Of a stretch of 64,000 nt of DNA, positions 50,906-59,094 are shown piece after piece (the first letter of the stretch is position 1; each line of letters starts with the position of its first letter). The position numbers and the translations under genes are program-made. The DNA lies in contig NZ_CP127390.1 in the NCBI RefSeq assembly GCF_030286045.1, forward strand, positions 3,179,482 through 3,243,481, in the 5' to 3' direction. A model generated the notes under the pieces. That model worked only from the letters and a program-made list of their open reading frames with translations. It did not search any database and was not told where the DNA came from. Origin of the DNA: Propionimicrobium sp. PCR01-08-3. Its GTDB lineage: Bacteria; Actinomycetota; Actinomycetes; Propionibacteriales; Propionibacteriaceae.

Positions 50906-52509
50906 CCACAAGCCTCGAGATCTGGACGGTCGGACGGTATGGAGGTGGCGGTGTCATCGGCGCTCGGGGAATCTTCGGCCGATGCCGTGTCTTCGGGGCC
51001 GGAGCTTGGTGAGCCTTCGGGGTTCTCCGAGGAGGTGGGATCGGGCGCCTGGGGTGTGCTCGGCTCACCGCTGGCTTCGCGTTCTGCCTTGCAGCGCTCG
51101 GCCATCTCGCCGAGCTTGTCGAGGGTGCCCTGCGCCTGGTCGACTGCGTCGAAGCGCAGTTCCTTGTTGCGCACCTTGGCCTCGTAGTAGGGCGGCAGGT
51201 CGGAGACCTGGATCTCGCTCGGTTTGACCAGATCGGCCAGGGAGTGCCCGAAAACGTCCTCCGGCAAGCCCTGATAGATCGCCGCCTGTTCATCTTCGGG
51301 GCCGATGAAGTATTGCGAATCGAGATAGGCGCGCCCGGCGAATGCCCCTCCGGACACCAGCGCCAAGACCAGAATGATGGTCAACGCCCAGCCGATCCAG
51401 CGGCGCTTGCGTCCGGGCATGTGCGGCGTATAGCGGATCGCCTCGTAGCGATCCGGGTCGATGACTCCTTCGGGAAGGTCGTCATCGAGCGGGGTGCCGG
51501 CCAGTGGGACGCGTTGGCGCGGCACACGGGCGGTCTGCTCGACCAGTTCCTCCAGACCGGCGGGATCCGAGAAGTCCGTGTCGGGGATCTTCATGGCCGC
51601 CGCCGCGCCGATCACCTGCGGCGGAACTTGTTGCAGTGCCTCGTCATAGTCGACGACATCGGCGACGATCATCGTGATGTTGTCGAGGCCGCCACCTTGA
51701 TAGGCGGCCGAGGTCAGCGATTTGACGATGTCGTCCAACGGCTTGTCGGCGGCGAGCAGCGTGTGAATGACTTCGTCGTCCACCATTCCGCACAGGCCGT
51801 CGGAGCAGAACAGCACGCGGTCGCCGAGCTTGGCGTCCACCAGCGTGAAATCGGGAGTGTGCGCGGGCTGGCCGTTAAGCACTTTCAGCAGCAGCGAGCG
51901 GTGCGGGTGGGTTGCGGCCTCTTCGGGGGTGATGCGGCCGGCGTCGAGCAGCGACTGCACCCAGGAGTGATCGTGAGTGAGCCTGGTCAGCTGGCCGTCG
52001 CGCAGCAGATAGCCGCGAGAATCACCGATATGGCCGATGCCGTACTGGGTGCCCGAGAACATCGCGCCGCACACGGTGGTGCCCATGCCCTCCAACGAGT
52101 GATCCCAGTTGACCAGGTCTGATATCGCGTCGTTGGCCTTTGAGAGAGCACCGCTGAGCGCCTCCAGCATGTCGTCGCCGGCGAGCGGGGCAGTGGCGGC
52201 AATCGGGGCATCGGCGGCAAGGGGAGCGTCACCGGTGAGCGGGGCATCGCCATCGGACGGCTCTTCGTCGCCTCGCGCGGTTTGTGGGGCGCGCTCATCG
52301 TGGCGCTGATCGGAAAGGTTTTGCTTGTCGGTGCGGCGCAACTCGCGGATCGCCACGGAACTGGCCAGGTCGCCGGCCGCAGCGCCCCCCATGCCGTCGG
52401 CGACCACGATCAGGTGCGGCGAGATATACGCCGAATCCTGGTTGTTGTTGCGCACCAACCCGATCTCGGAGTGCGCGCTGATCTTTAGCGAGAACGCCAT
52501 ATCAGCCAT
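50902..52509 (-). CDS. pstP: PP2C-type Ser/Thr phosphatase
   Basis: A 535-aa protein. The PP2C metal-binding motifs are VVADGMGGAAAGD (D38), GHIGDSRGYLL (D163), CSDGLCGMV and GGLDNITMIV. A membrane segment lies near ~365–388 with an extracytoplasmic acidic/Pro-rich tail. Unusually, ~45 residues (about 65–112) are inserted after the first helix and include GDAPL/ADAPI-type repeats. It reverses PknB phosphorylation. It overlaps fhaB by 8 nt and rodA by 4 nt. Confidence 0.94.
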   Translation of the reverse strand: MADMAFSLKISAHSEIGLVRNNNQDSAYISPHLIVVADGMGGAAAGDLASSVAIRELRRTDKQNLSDQRHDERAPQTARGDEEPSDGDAPLTGDAPLAADAPIAATAPLAGDDMLEALSGALSKANDAISDLVNWDHSLEGMGTTVCGAMFSGTQYGIGHIGDSRGYLLRDGQLTRLTHDHSWVQSLLDAGRITPEEAATHPHRSLLLKVLNGQPAHTPDFTLVDAKLGDRVLFCSDGLCGMVDDEVIHTLLAADKPLDDIVKSLTSAAYQGGGLDNITMIVADVVDYDEALQQVPPQVIGAAAAMKIPDTDFSDPAGLEELVEQTARVPRQRVPLAGTPLDDDLPEGVIDPDRYEAIRYTPHMPGRKRRWIGWALTIILVLALVSGGAFAGRAYLDSQYFIGPEDEQAAIYQGLPEDVFGHSLADLVKPSEIQVSDLPPYYEAKVRNKELRFDAVDQAQGTLDKLGEMAERCKAEREASGEPSTPQAPDPTSSENPEGSPSSGPEDTASAEDSPSADDTATSIPSDRPDLEACG

Positions 52510-53023
52510 CCAGTTGCATCTGCGAGCGTCCGATCCGGACGATGTCGCCGGGTGCTATGCGGGTTGGCTGGGTGATGCGTTGTCCGTTGACGTAGGTGCC
52601 GTTGGTCGAGTTCAGGTCTTCGACGACGAAGCCCTGGGCGTCCCGCCAGATCTTGGCATGCCTGCTGGACGCGTAGTCGTCGTCCAGATCGAGATCGCTC
52701 GATGCCGCCCGGCCGAGGACGATCTCCTGATCGAGTTGCGGAAGCTGCGCCGTTGCCCCGGCTCCCTTGCCGGTGGTGATGACGACTCTGGTAGGGGGTG
52801 CGGGCGGTGCGGACTGCTTGTTCTGACTGCGGTTGCGCAGCGCTGACAGGCGACTCGAAGGCTTGGATATCGACGATGCCTGCTCGTTCGCGGCCACCAG
52901 TTCCTCGGCGGTGACCCGGCGTCCGAAAAGATCGGCACGGATCACATTGGTGACGAACAAGATGAACAGCCACATCAATACCAGGAAGGCCACCTTCAAG
53001 GTGGCTACGAGAACAGTACTCAA
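52502..53023 (-). CDS. fhaB: FHA-domain protein FhaB (FipA)
   Basis: A 173-aa protein: one N-terminal membrane segment (~8–28), a polar linker, then an FHA phospho-Thr-binding domain at ~95–170 (VLGRAASSDLDL…SSRHAKIW…NSTNGTYVNG). FhaB links PknB signalling to FtsZ/division in mycobacteria. It starts 4 nt after fhaA and overlaps pstP. Confidence 0.92.
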   Translation of the reverse strand: MSTVLVATLKVAFLVLMWLFILFVTNVIRADLFGRRVTAEELVAANEQASSISKPSSRLSALRNRSQNKQSAPPAPPTRVVITTGKGAGATAQLPQLDQEIVLGRAASSDLDLDDDYASSRHAKIWRDAQGFVVEDLNSTNGTYVNGQRITQPTRIAPGDIVRIGRSQMQLDG

Positions 53024-53026
53024 AGG

Positions 53027-53743
53027 TCACGACCCCACAGGTGAGTGCACGAGCATCCGGGTTGAGCCGATTTCGATGCGTGAGCCGTCACCGAGGGCCA
53101 CGTTGGTAACACGCTGGCCGTTGACGACGACGCCATTGGTCGACCCGAGATCTTCGATGCTGACGACAACCTCGCCGCTCGGGGCGGGCTGGACGATAAT
53201 ACGGGCGTGCTCGCGGCTGATCCCCGGATCGTTGATGCGCAGATCGGCCTCGGAGCCTCGTCCGATCGTGAAACCGGGAGGCAGCAGCGGATGCCGGACG
53301 CCGTTGACTTCCAGCACCAGGGGCGCACGCTTGATCGCGGTCGTGGAGGCGGCTCCGCCGGTCTCCGCTACGGTCGCGACGGCTTCGGAACTCACCCGGA
53401 AACGCCCGACGGAAAGCGACTGGTCGCATTCGTAATCGATACGGATCGGCCCATTGAAAACGTAATGCCGCTCGCCCGCATGCCTGCGCAACTCCGGGAC
53501 GATGTCGTCGTTGATGGCCCGGGCCATCGGTGCGAGCTCGTCGTAATCGTGCGTGGACAGATGGACGGTGAAATTGTTCGGCACCAGCCGCTTGTCGCGG
53601 TTGAGCAGCTTCGCTTGCGAATCAAGCTCTTTGGTGAGCCTGGTCGCGATTTCAATGGGCTCCACCTCGCCGCGGAAGGCTCGCGCGAAGACGGTGTTGA
53701 CCGCATTCTCGATGCCGCGTTCCACGTTGTGCAACCAGCCCAT
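53027..53743 (-). CDS. fhaA: FHA-domain protein FhaA (DUF3662 + FHA)
   Basis: A 238-aa protein. The N-terminal DUF3662 spans ~1–115 (MGWLHNVERGIENAVNTVFARAF…VPNNFTVHLSTHDYDEL) and the C-terminal FHA domain ~150–235 (TIGRGSEADLRI…SREHARI…GSTNGVVVNG). The long linker of mycobacterial FhaA is nearly absent. The ATG at 53743 was chosen for the family N-terminus and AAGGGAGG just upstream. First gene of the signalling operon. It binds phosphorylated MviN and regulates late peptidoglycan steps in mycobacteria. Confidence 0.93.
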   Translation of the reverse strand: MGWLHNVERGIENAVNTVFARAFRGEVEPIEIATRLTKELDSQAKLLNRDKRLVPNNFTVHLSTHDYDELAPMARAINDDIVPELRRHAGERHYVFNGPIRIDYECDQSLSVGRFRVSSEAVATVAETGGAASTTAIKRAPLVLEVNGVRHPLLPPGFTIGRGSEADLRINDPGISREHARIIVQPAPSGEVVVSIEDLGSTNGVVVNGQRVTNVALGDGSRIEIGSTRMLVHSPVGS

Positions 53744-53955
53744 CGTGCCTCCCTTCAGCAGCTTCCCAGCGGAGCAAACCGAGCTCCGGGCGAACAAAGT
53801 CCACCAGCGATACTAGGTCATTGCGCTGTGGACTCGCGCGTCCGGAGCATCCGGAGGCTCATATTCGGGCATTTTCAGCCGGTATGCAACACCGTTTTTC
53901 GCCTGTGGACGAGCGTACCGGGGCGCACGCGTGCGGGAGTTCGAGGGTGGTGCGA

Positions 53956-54354
53956 TCAGTTTTCGGCGGCGGTGTCGGCAGCTGCCTTCTCGGCGGCCTC
54001 GGCTTCGGCGAGCTTGCTGCGCACATCGTCCATGTCGAGGGTGCGCACCTGCTCGACGAGGCTCTCGAGGGCAGAGGCGGGCAATGCGCCGGCCTGCGAG
54101 AAGACCGGGATACCGCCGCGGAAGACCATCAGGGTCGGGATCGACGTGATGCCTGCGGCTCCCGCGAGCTCCTGCTGATCTTCGGTGTCGATCTTGCCGA
54201 AGGTGATGTCGTCGTAATCTTCGCTGGCCTGCTCGTAGATCGGCGCGAAGTTACGGCATGGACGACACCAGTCGGCCCAGAAGTCGAGGAAGACGATGTC
54301 GTTCTCGCGCAGGGTCTCGTCCAGGTTCTGTGCGGTAATCGCAACGGTGGCCAT
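53956..54354 (-). CDS. Thioredoxin with WCRPC active site
   Basis: A 133-aa thioredoxin fold: an N-terminal strand, VFLDFWADWCRPCRNFAPIY with Cys30/Cys33, cis-Pro in GITSIPTLMVFRGG, and a ~30-aa acidic/Ala-rich C-terminal tail. The canonical Gly of WCGPC is Arg, which may shift redox potential or substrate choice. The ATG has AGGAG 7 nt ahead. Alone between fhaA and a long intergenic region. Confidence 0.88.
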   Translation of the reverse strand: MATVAITAQNLDETLRENDIVFLDFWADWCRPCRNFAPIYEQASEDYDDITFGKIDTEDQQELAGAAGITSIPTLMVFRGGIPVFSQAGALPASALESLVEQVRTLDMDDVRSKLAEAEAAEKAAADTAAEN

Positions 54355-55015
54355 CTGCATCTCCTGTACTGCCTTGGGTGCGCCACTCACAAGTCACTTC
54401 CGTACTTGTTTTCGGGTGCATCCTTACGTCTTATTCGGGTGGCGTGGTCAACTTGTGCTGTCTCGTGAGGCCGATTCCCGGTTCGCGAATGGCCTGCCGG
54501 TCTCAGCCCTGGACGCCGGTATTCGCCGACCTGAAGCCGGTGACTATCGACGAGTTCAGAACTAGCTGACTACGCCCGTTGCTCACTCCAACCACAGGCA
54601 CCGGTTCGTTATTCCCCGTCCGATCCGGACGAGGACGTTGTTCGGCGTTCCGCGAAATCCGCGAGGTGCCCGGGCGGATGCGGTGGCAGGCCTTGGCTCC
54701 CGTCCGGCTTGCGTTGTGGATGCCGCGGGTGTTCTGGCTTGCGTTGTGGATCGTGGCTCGCGGTATAGCACGAGCGAACGCCATAGCGCGAGCAAAGGGC
54801 TGTGGCGCATGAGAGAACGGCCCTGAACGTTAAAGGACCGGGACTCGCGCACCCACCCCCTGAGACGCGAGTCCCGGTCAGCCGGTCGCACATCGGCAAG
54901 CCGGGGGACCGCCGGAATCGACCGTGGTTTCTAGGATGCCACGGCAATGTTGATCATGCCAGCCGTAAGGCGATCCTATATTTTTCCCGGTTCCGGAGAT
55001 CATCCGGAGATCGGA
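54355..55015. other. 661-bp intergenic region
   Basis: No confident gene. It contains a perfect 16-bp direct repeat GGCTTGCGTTGTGGAT (54706 and 54736), a CGTCCG/CGGACG hairpin near 54630, and a short protein-like 26-codon stretch ending at 54569 with high third-position GC. That stretch may be a remnant. Confidence 0.4.
54837..54878 (-). terminator. Terminator-type hairpin downstream of the IclR gene
   Basis: ACCGGGACTCGCG (54837–54849) and CGCGAGTCCCGGT (54866–54878) form a perfect 13-bp stem with a 16-nt loop, about 140 nt beyond the IclR stop codon. Confidence 0.55.
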
Positions 55016-55822
55016 TCAGGCGGATGCCCGGAGCTGTGCGGGCAGCTCAAAGTTCTCCGGCAGCCGGGGAGGAACCAGTTCGGCGATAGTGGCGGCGACT
55101 TCGTCCATCCGCTCGGCACCGAAGGTGGTCGCGAGCATCGTCACGCTCAGCGCCGCGACGGCTGCCCCCTCGAACAGCACCGGGACACCCAGGCAGGCGA
55201 TCCCTGGCTCGTTCTCTTCGATCTCGGTTGCATATCCTCGCTCGCGAGCCTGGACGACGGCCTTGCGCAGGCCCGCGGACTCTGCGTCCGAGTGAGCGAA
55301 GACTTCGAGATGATCGTCCGGGATCGGACGGTACGCGAGAATTGCGCGTCCGAGCGAGGTGTTCGCCGCCGGCACGTGGCGTCCGACCTGCGACCAGACG
55401 CGGATGGACTTGTCGGGCTCGACCTTGTCGACGTAGATCACCTGGTCACCGTTGAGTACGCCCAGGTGGACGAGCTCGTCCAGATTGCGAGCCAGCACCA
55501 ACAAGGCCGGACGCAGCTGCTGGGTGAGCGAGGCCGGACCGAAATAGCCGGCGCCCAAACCGATGGCTTCGGGCCCGAGCCGATAGCTGCCGCCGGCGTC
55601 CTGGGTGACGAAACCGCGGCTGCGCATGGTGGCCAGCGCGCGATAGGCGGTGGATTTGTTCAGGCCGAGGTCGCGGCCCAGATCGGCCAGCGTCGCGCCT
55701 TCGGGCCCTGCGCCTGCCAAGCCGGTGAGCAAGCTGAGCGCGCGATCAATCGCTTCGATGGGTGCCGGGCCGTTGCTCTCGGGGCTGCTCGCCCCGGAGC
55801 CGCTGGTCACCGGATTGCTCAT
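55016..55822 (-). CDS. IclR-family regulator (KdgR-like)
   Basis: A 268-aa protein. An N-terminal ~20 polar residues precede a winged HTH (~23–80: AIDRALSLLTGLAG…DLGRDLGLNKSTAYRALATMRSRGFV) and an IclR effector domain (~95–265). It is divergent from the KDPG aldolase/KDG kinase pair, so it most probably represses them and responds to KDG or KDPG. CAGACT-N7-ATG supports a leaderless start. Confidence 0.87.
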   Translation of the reverse strand: MSNPVTSGSGASSPESNGPAPIEAIDRALSLLTGLAGAGPEGATLADLGRDLGLNKSTAYRALATMRSRGFVTQDAGGSYRLGPEAIGLGAGYFGPASLTQQLRPALLVLARNLDELVHLGVLNGDQVIYVDKVEPDKSIRVWSQVGRHVPAANTSLGRAILAYRPIPDDHLEVFAHSDAESAGLRKAVVQARERGYATEIEENEPGIACLGVPVLFEGAAVAALSVTMLATTFGAERMDEVAATIAELVPPRLPENFELPAQLRASA

Positions 55823-55934
55823 GACATTCAGTCTGCCACCTGCGTCGGGGCCCGCCTGAGTCCGGATTGATCGTCAACTGTTTTGACGGCTTCGACCGTT
55901 TGCACCGATTCGTCGCCGAGCAAGACGGTCGTCG

Positions 55935-55983
55935 TTATTGTGAGTGATTTTGCGTGCTGGGCGGGCAAAACCACTCACGATAA
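55935..55983. promoter_or_regulatory. 19-bp hairpin/operator-like palindrome upstream of the IclR gene
   Basis: TTATTGTGAGTGATTTTGC (55935–55953) pairs with 55965–55983 with only two non-Watson–Crick positions and an 11-nt loop. It lies 112 nt upstream of the IclR start in the 437-bp divergent region. Confidence 0.5.
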
Positions 55984-56055
55984 ATAAGCAGCCCGAATTG
56001 TCGCAGGCGCCCGACCGGATTGGGGCATCGACAGACCCGGATCGGCGCATGGGCT

Positions 56056-56219
56056 TGGGGAGGCAATGCCCAGCTCGCCGTGCCGAGGCCGACGTCGCGA
56101 TACCCAGGGCCCAGTAATCCAGATCTGGGGAGGCAATGCGGCAACTGGCCCGTCCGAACCGATGCCCGGCTGATATTATCTATTTCGGTAAACGACTCGT
56201 CTATTTCGCTGACTGAAAC
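56056..56219 (+). promoter_or_regulatory. Direct repeats and candidate IclR sites ahead of eda
   Basis: TGGGGAGGCAATGC occurs at 56056 and 56126, exactly 70 bp apart. Nearer the gene, CTATTTCG occurs twice, about 24 nt apart (near 56180 and 56203), and the second is part of TTTCGCTGACTGAAA, a TTTC…GAAA dyad like KdgR/IclR boxes. These are the likeliest regulator sites for eda–kdgK. Confidence 0.4.
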
Positions 56220-56259
56220 GGACGGTCTCCTGTTCGCAATATCTCTATGAGGAGTGCAG

Positions 56260-56904
56260 ATGAGCGTCACTCTTGACGACATCACCCGTTATCGCATCGT
56301 TCCTGTCGTGGTGCTGAATGACGCAGCCAACGCGTCCGGGCTGGGAGATGCCCTGGTCGCCGGCGGGCTGCCGGTTGCAGAAGTCACCTTCCGCACCGCG
56401 GCGGCCGCGGATTCGATCAAGACGCTTGCCAAGCGCGACGACATCCTGGTCGGCGCCGGCACTGTTCGTTCGGTCGCCCAGGTCGAGCAGGCCGTGGACG
56501 CAGGCGCGTCGTTCATCGTCAGCCCGGGGCTGAGCGCCGACATCGTCAAGCGCTCCCAGGAGCTCGGTGTTCCGGTGCTGCCGGGCGCCGTCACTCCGAG
56601 CGAGATCATGCTCGCCCACGAGCTGGGCCTCTCCACAGTCAAGTTCTTCCCGGCCAATGTCTACGGCGGCGCGGCGGCCATCAAGGGCCTGTCGGCTCCG
56701 TTCGGCGACACCCAGTTCATTCCGACCGGCGGCGTCAACGTCAACAACCTCGGCGAATTCCTCGGGCTGTCCTGCATCCCGGCGGTTGGCGGCTCCTGGA
56801 TGGTTCCGGCCAAGGCCGTGGACGCCGGTGAATTCGACAAGGTCACCTCGCTGACCCGCGAGGCCATGGAGCTGGTCGCCCAGTTGAGCGGAGGCACCAA
56901 GTGA
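56260..56904 (+). CDS. eda: 2-keto-3-deoxy-6-phosphogluconate aldolase
   Basis: A 214-aa class I aldolase splitting KDPG into pyruvate and glyceraldehyde-3-phosphate. Key residues are E41 and R45 in AEVTFRT and the Schiff-base Lys K128 in STVKFFPANVYGG. VGAGTV, FIVSPG and FIPTGGV are standard blocks. The ATG at 56260 follows GAGGAG by 6 nt. It overlaps kdgK by 4 nt. The two enzymes give consecutive steps from KDG in the Entner–Doudoroff/uronate route. Confidence 0.95.
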   Translation: MSVTLDDITRYRIVPVVVLNDAANASGLGDALVAGGLPVAEVTFRTAAAADSIKTLAKRDDILVGAGTVRSVAQVEQAVDAGASFIVSPGLSADIVKRSQELGVPVLPGAVTPSEIMLAHELGLSTVKFFPANVYGGAAAIKGLSAPFGDTQFIPTGGVNVNNLGEFLGLSCIPAVGGSWMVPAKAVDAGEFDKVTSLTREAMELVAQLSGGTK

Positions 56905-58007
56905 GCGTCGACCTCGGCATCAAGGCAGCAGAAGACTGCCAGTGGGACGCCCTTTCCCTCGGCGAGATCATGCTGCGCCTCGATCCCGGCGACGGACGCG
57001 TGCGCACCGCCCGCGAGTTCAAGGTCTGGGAGGGCGGCGGCGAATACAACGTCGTCCGCGGCCTGCGCAAGGTCTTCGGTCTGCGCTCGGGCGCGTTGAC
57101 CTCGTTGGTGGACAACGAGGTCGGCCACCTGGTCGAGGACTTCATGATGCAAGGTGGCGTCGACACCTCGCTGATTCGTTGGGTACCCAACGACGGTGTG
57201 GGACGCACCGCCCGCAACGGCCTGAACTTCGTCGAGCGCGGCTACGGTGCCCGTGGCTCGGTCGGGGCGAGCGACCGCGGACACACCGCGATCAGCCAGA
57301 CCAGCGCGTCCGATTGGGATCTCGATGAGATCTTCAACAAAAAGGGTGTGCGCTGGCTGCACACCGGCGGCATATACGCGGCCCTCTCGGAGGTCAGCGC
57401 GCAGGCCGTCATCGATGTCTGCAAGGCAGCGAAGGAATCGGGCACGCTGATCAGCTATGACCTGAACTACCGTCCGAGCCTGTGGAAGTCGATCGGCGGC
57501 CAGGCCAAGGCGCAAGAGGTCAACCGCGCGGTCGCTCCCTATGTCGACGTGATGATCGGCAACGAGGAAGACTTCACCGCGGCCCTCGGCTTCGAGATCG
57601 AGGGCGTGGACGAAAACCTCACCGTGTTGCCGCTCGACTCCTTCAAGAACATGGTGGAGCGCGTCGGCGATGCCTACCCGAACCTCAAGGTGATCGGCAC
57701 CACGCTGCGCGGCGTGAAGTCCGCCACCATCAACGACTGGAGCGCCATCGCCTGGTCGCGTGCCGATGGCCTGGTCAAGGCGGCCCAGCGCGACGATCTG
57801 ATGGTCTTCGACCGTGTCGGTGGCGGCGACTCGTTCGCGTCCGGCCTGGTCTACGGCCTGATCTCGGGCGCCGACCTGGAGACCGCCGTCAACTTTGGTG
57901 CGGCCCACGGTGCGCTCGCGATGACCACGCCCGGCGATACCTCAATGGCAACCAAGGCCGAGGTGTTGAAGCTGGCCGGCGGAGGTTCGGCCCGCGTCGA
58001 TCGCTGA
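56901..58007 (+). CDS. kdgK: 2-keto-3-deoxygluconate kinase (PfkB family)
   Basis: A 368-aa ribokinase-fold sugar kinase. The N-terminus has SLGEIMLRLDPGDGR and GGGEYNVVRGL, the middle ISYDLNYRPSLW, and the catalytic GxGD-type motif GGGDSFASGLVYGL. It is slightly longer than usual (~310–340). The GTG start overlaps eda in GTGA. The substrate call (KDG) rests on the eda pairing and the GEYNVVRGL-type N-terminus. Confidence 0.88.
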   Translation: MSVDLGIKAAEDCQWDALSLGEIMLRLDPGDGRVRTAREFKVWEGGGEYNVVRGLRKVFGLRSGALTSLVDNEVGHLVEDFMMQGGVDTSLIRWVPNDGVGRTARNGLNFVERGYGARGSVGASDRGHTAISQTSASDWDLDEIFNKKGVRWLHTGGIYAALSEVSAQAVIDVCKAAKESGTLISYDLNYRPSLWKSIGGQAKAQEVNRAVAPYVDVMIGNEEDFTAALGFEIEGVDENLTVLPLDSFKNMVERVGDAYPNLKVIGTTLRGVKSATINDWSAIAWSRADGLVKAAQRDDLMVFDRVGGGDSFASGLVYGLISGADLETAVNFGAAHGALAMTTPGDTSMATKAEVLKLAGGGSARVDR

Positions 58008-58023
58008 GCGAGCGATAACTAAC

Positions 58024-58065
58024 GGGAGTGTCCCAGGCGTCATGCCCGGGACACTCCCTTTGTTT
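58024..58065 (+). terminator. Terminator of the eda–kdgK operon
   Basis: GGGAGTGTCCC pairs with GGGACACTCCC around a GC-rich inner loop, followed by TTTGTTTG. It begins 17 nt after the kdgK stop. Confidence 0.85.
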
Positions 58066-58131
58066 GCGCCTTGATTACTCCCTGGCGGTGGCCGGTGGCG
58101 GACGAGTGCGGTGACCCGCGATACTGGGGCC

Positions 58132-58815
58132 ATGCCCGGACCCACAGAAAACCTTTGGGTTGCTGCCCTGCGCAACAATCCCGACCACGCCCGCAACTAC
58201 GCCGAACGTTGGAGCACCTTCGTCGCCGAGGGACGCGACATCTACGGCGAGGCGCGGACCATCGATGCGATGGTTGACCGGCGTGCCCGCATCTTGGACG
58301 CCGGCTGCGGAACCGGACGCATCGGCGGATGGCTCGCCGAACGCGGACACGATGTGACCGGAGTCGATCTCGATGACACTTTGATCGATGTGGCGAAGAG
58401 GGATTGGCCGAAGGCGATATGGGAGGTACAGAATCTCGCCGAACTGAACGTGGTCGACGACTCCGGCATACAGCGCCAATTCGACATCGTCGTCTCGGCC
58501 GGCAATGTGATGACCTTCCTGGCTGAATCGGAACGCATGCCCGCGCTCGTGCGTATTCAAGACCATCTGGCCCCGACCGGCCGCTTCGTGGTCGGCTTCA
58601 GTTCGGGCCGCGACTACGACTTCGAAGAGTTCGAGGCCGACGCGTTCGAAGCCGGAATGGAGATTCAACAGCGCTATTCGACCTGGACGCTGCGCCCTCC
58701 CGCCGTGGGCTTCCTCGTTGCGGTGCTCGCACCCGTTGGCGGTACCTCGACGACCGACTCGGTCACTTCAGGCGCCTGCGCGGGTTTCGCGCCTTCGATC
58801 GGGCCGCTGATGTGA
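58132..58815 (+). CDS. SAM-dependent methyltransferase (class I)
   Basis: A 227-aa protein. It has motif I ILDAGCGTGRIGGWLAERGHDVTGVDLD, acidic motif II, the motif III-like DIVVSAGNVMTFL and HLAPTGRFVVGFSSG. The substrate is unknown. GATACT lies 6 nt before the ATG at 58132, supporting this start. The C-terminal ~35 residues (Gly/Ser/Thr-rich) after STWTLRPP look unlike the fold and may reflect an old frameshift or extension. Confidence 0.85.
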   Translation: MPGPTENLWVAALRNNPDHARNYAERWSTFVAEGRDIYGEARTIDAMVDRRARILDAGCGTGRIGGWLAERGHDVTGVDLDDTLIDVAKRDWPKAIWEVQNLAELNVVDDSGIQRQFDIVVSAGNVMTFLAESERMPALVRIQDHLAPTGRFVVGFSSGRDYDFEEFEADAFEAGMEIQQRYSTWTLRPPAVGFLVAVLAPVGGTSTTDSVTSGACAGFAPSIGPLM

Positions 58816-58986
58816 GGGGCGACGCCGGTCGGCTTGTCGAAGCGGCTTACGGGTCGCGGTCGTGAGGGATGGCCAGTCACATGTGGGCGAACCCATTCAC
58901 ATGAGCGTTCACTTGATGAGACCCGTCATTTTCACACCCGAACGGGGTTAACAAGAGGCCCGCCTGCTGGTTACGAGGTCAACGGC

Positions 58987-59074
58987 GTGCAAAACCTTCC
59001 GCAATCGGGCTCCCCGGCTGATGGTCCGAGCGTGGGCGAGGTGTGACCCAAGCGAATCGTGGAAGATTTTGCAC
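58987..59074. repeat. 88-nt palindromic element, copy 2 (GTGCRAAACCTTCCG family)
   Basis: GTGCAAAACCTTCCG (58987–59001) and TGGAAGATTTTGCAC (59060–59074) are inverted arms matching copy 1 at 2669–2755. It ends 20 nt before the stop codon side of the minus-strand oxidoreductase gene, between convergent genes. Confidence 0.7.
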
Positions 59075-59094
59075 GGTCGATCATTGTGACGGGC

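Noticed and set aside
54579-54812. 77-codon plus-strand frame in the thioredoxin–IclR gap
   Set aside because: No ribosome-binding site, Arg/Ala/Trp-rich composition, built partly on a 30-bp-spaced direct repeat.
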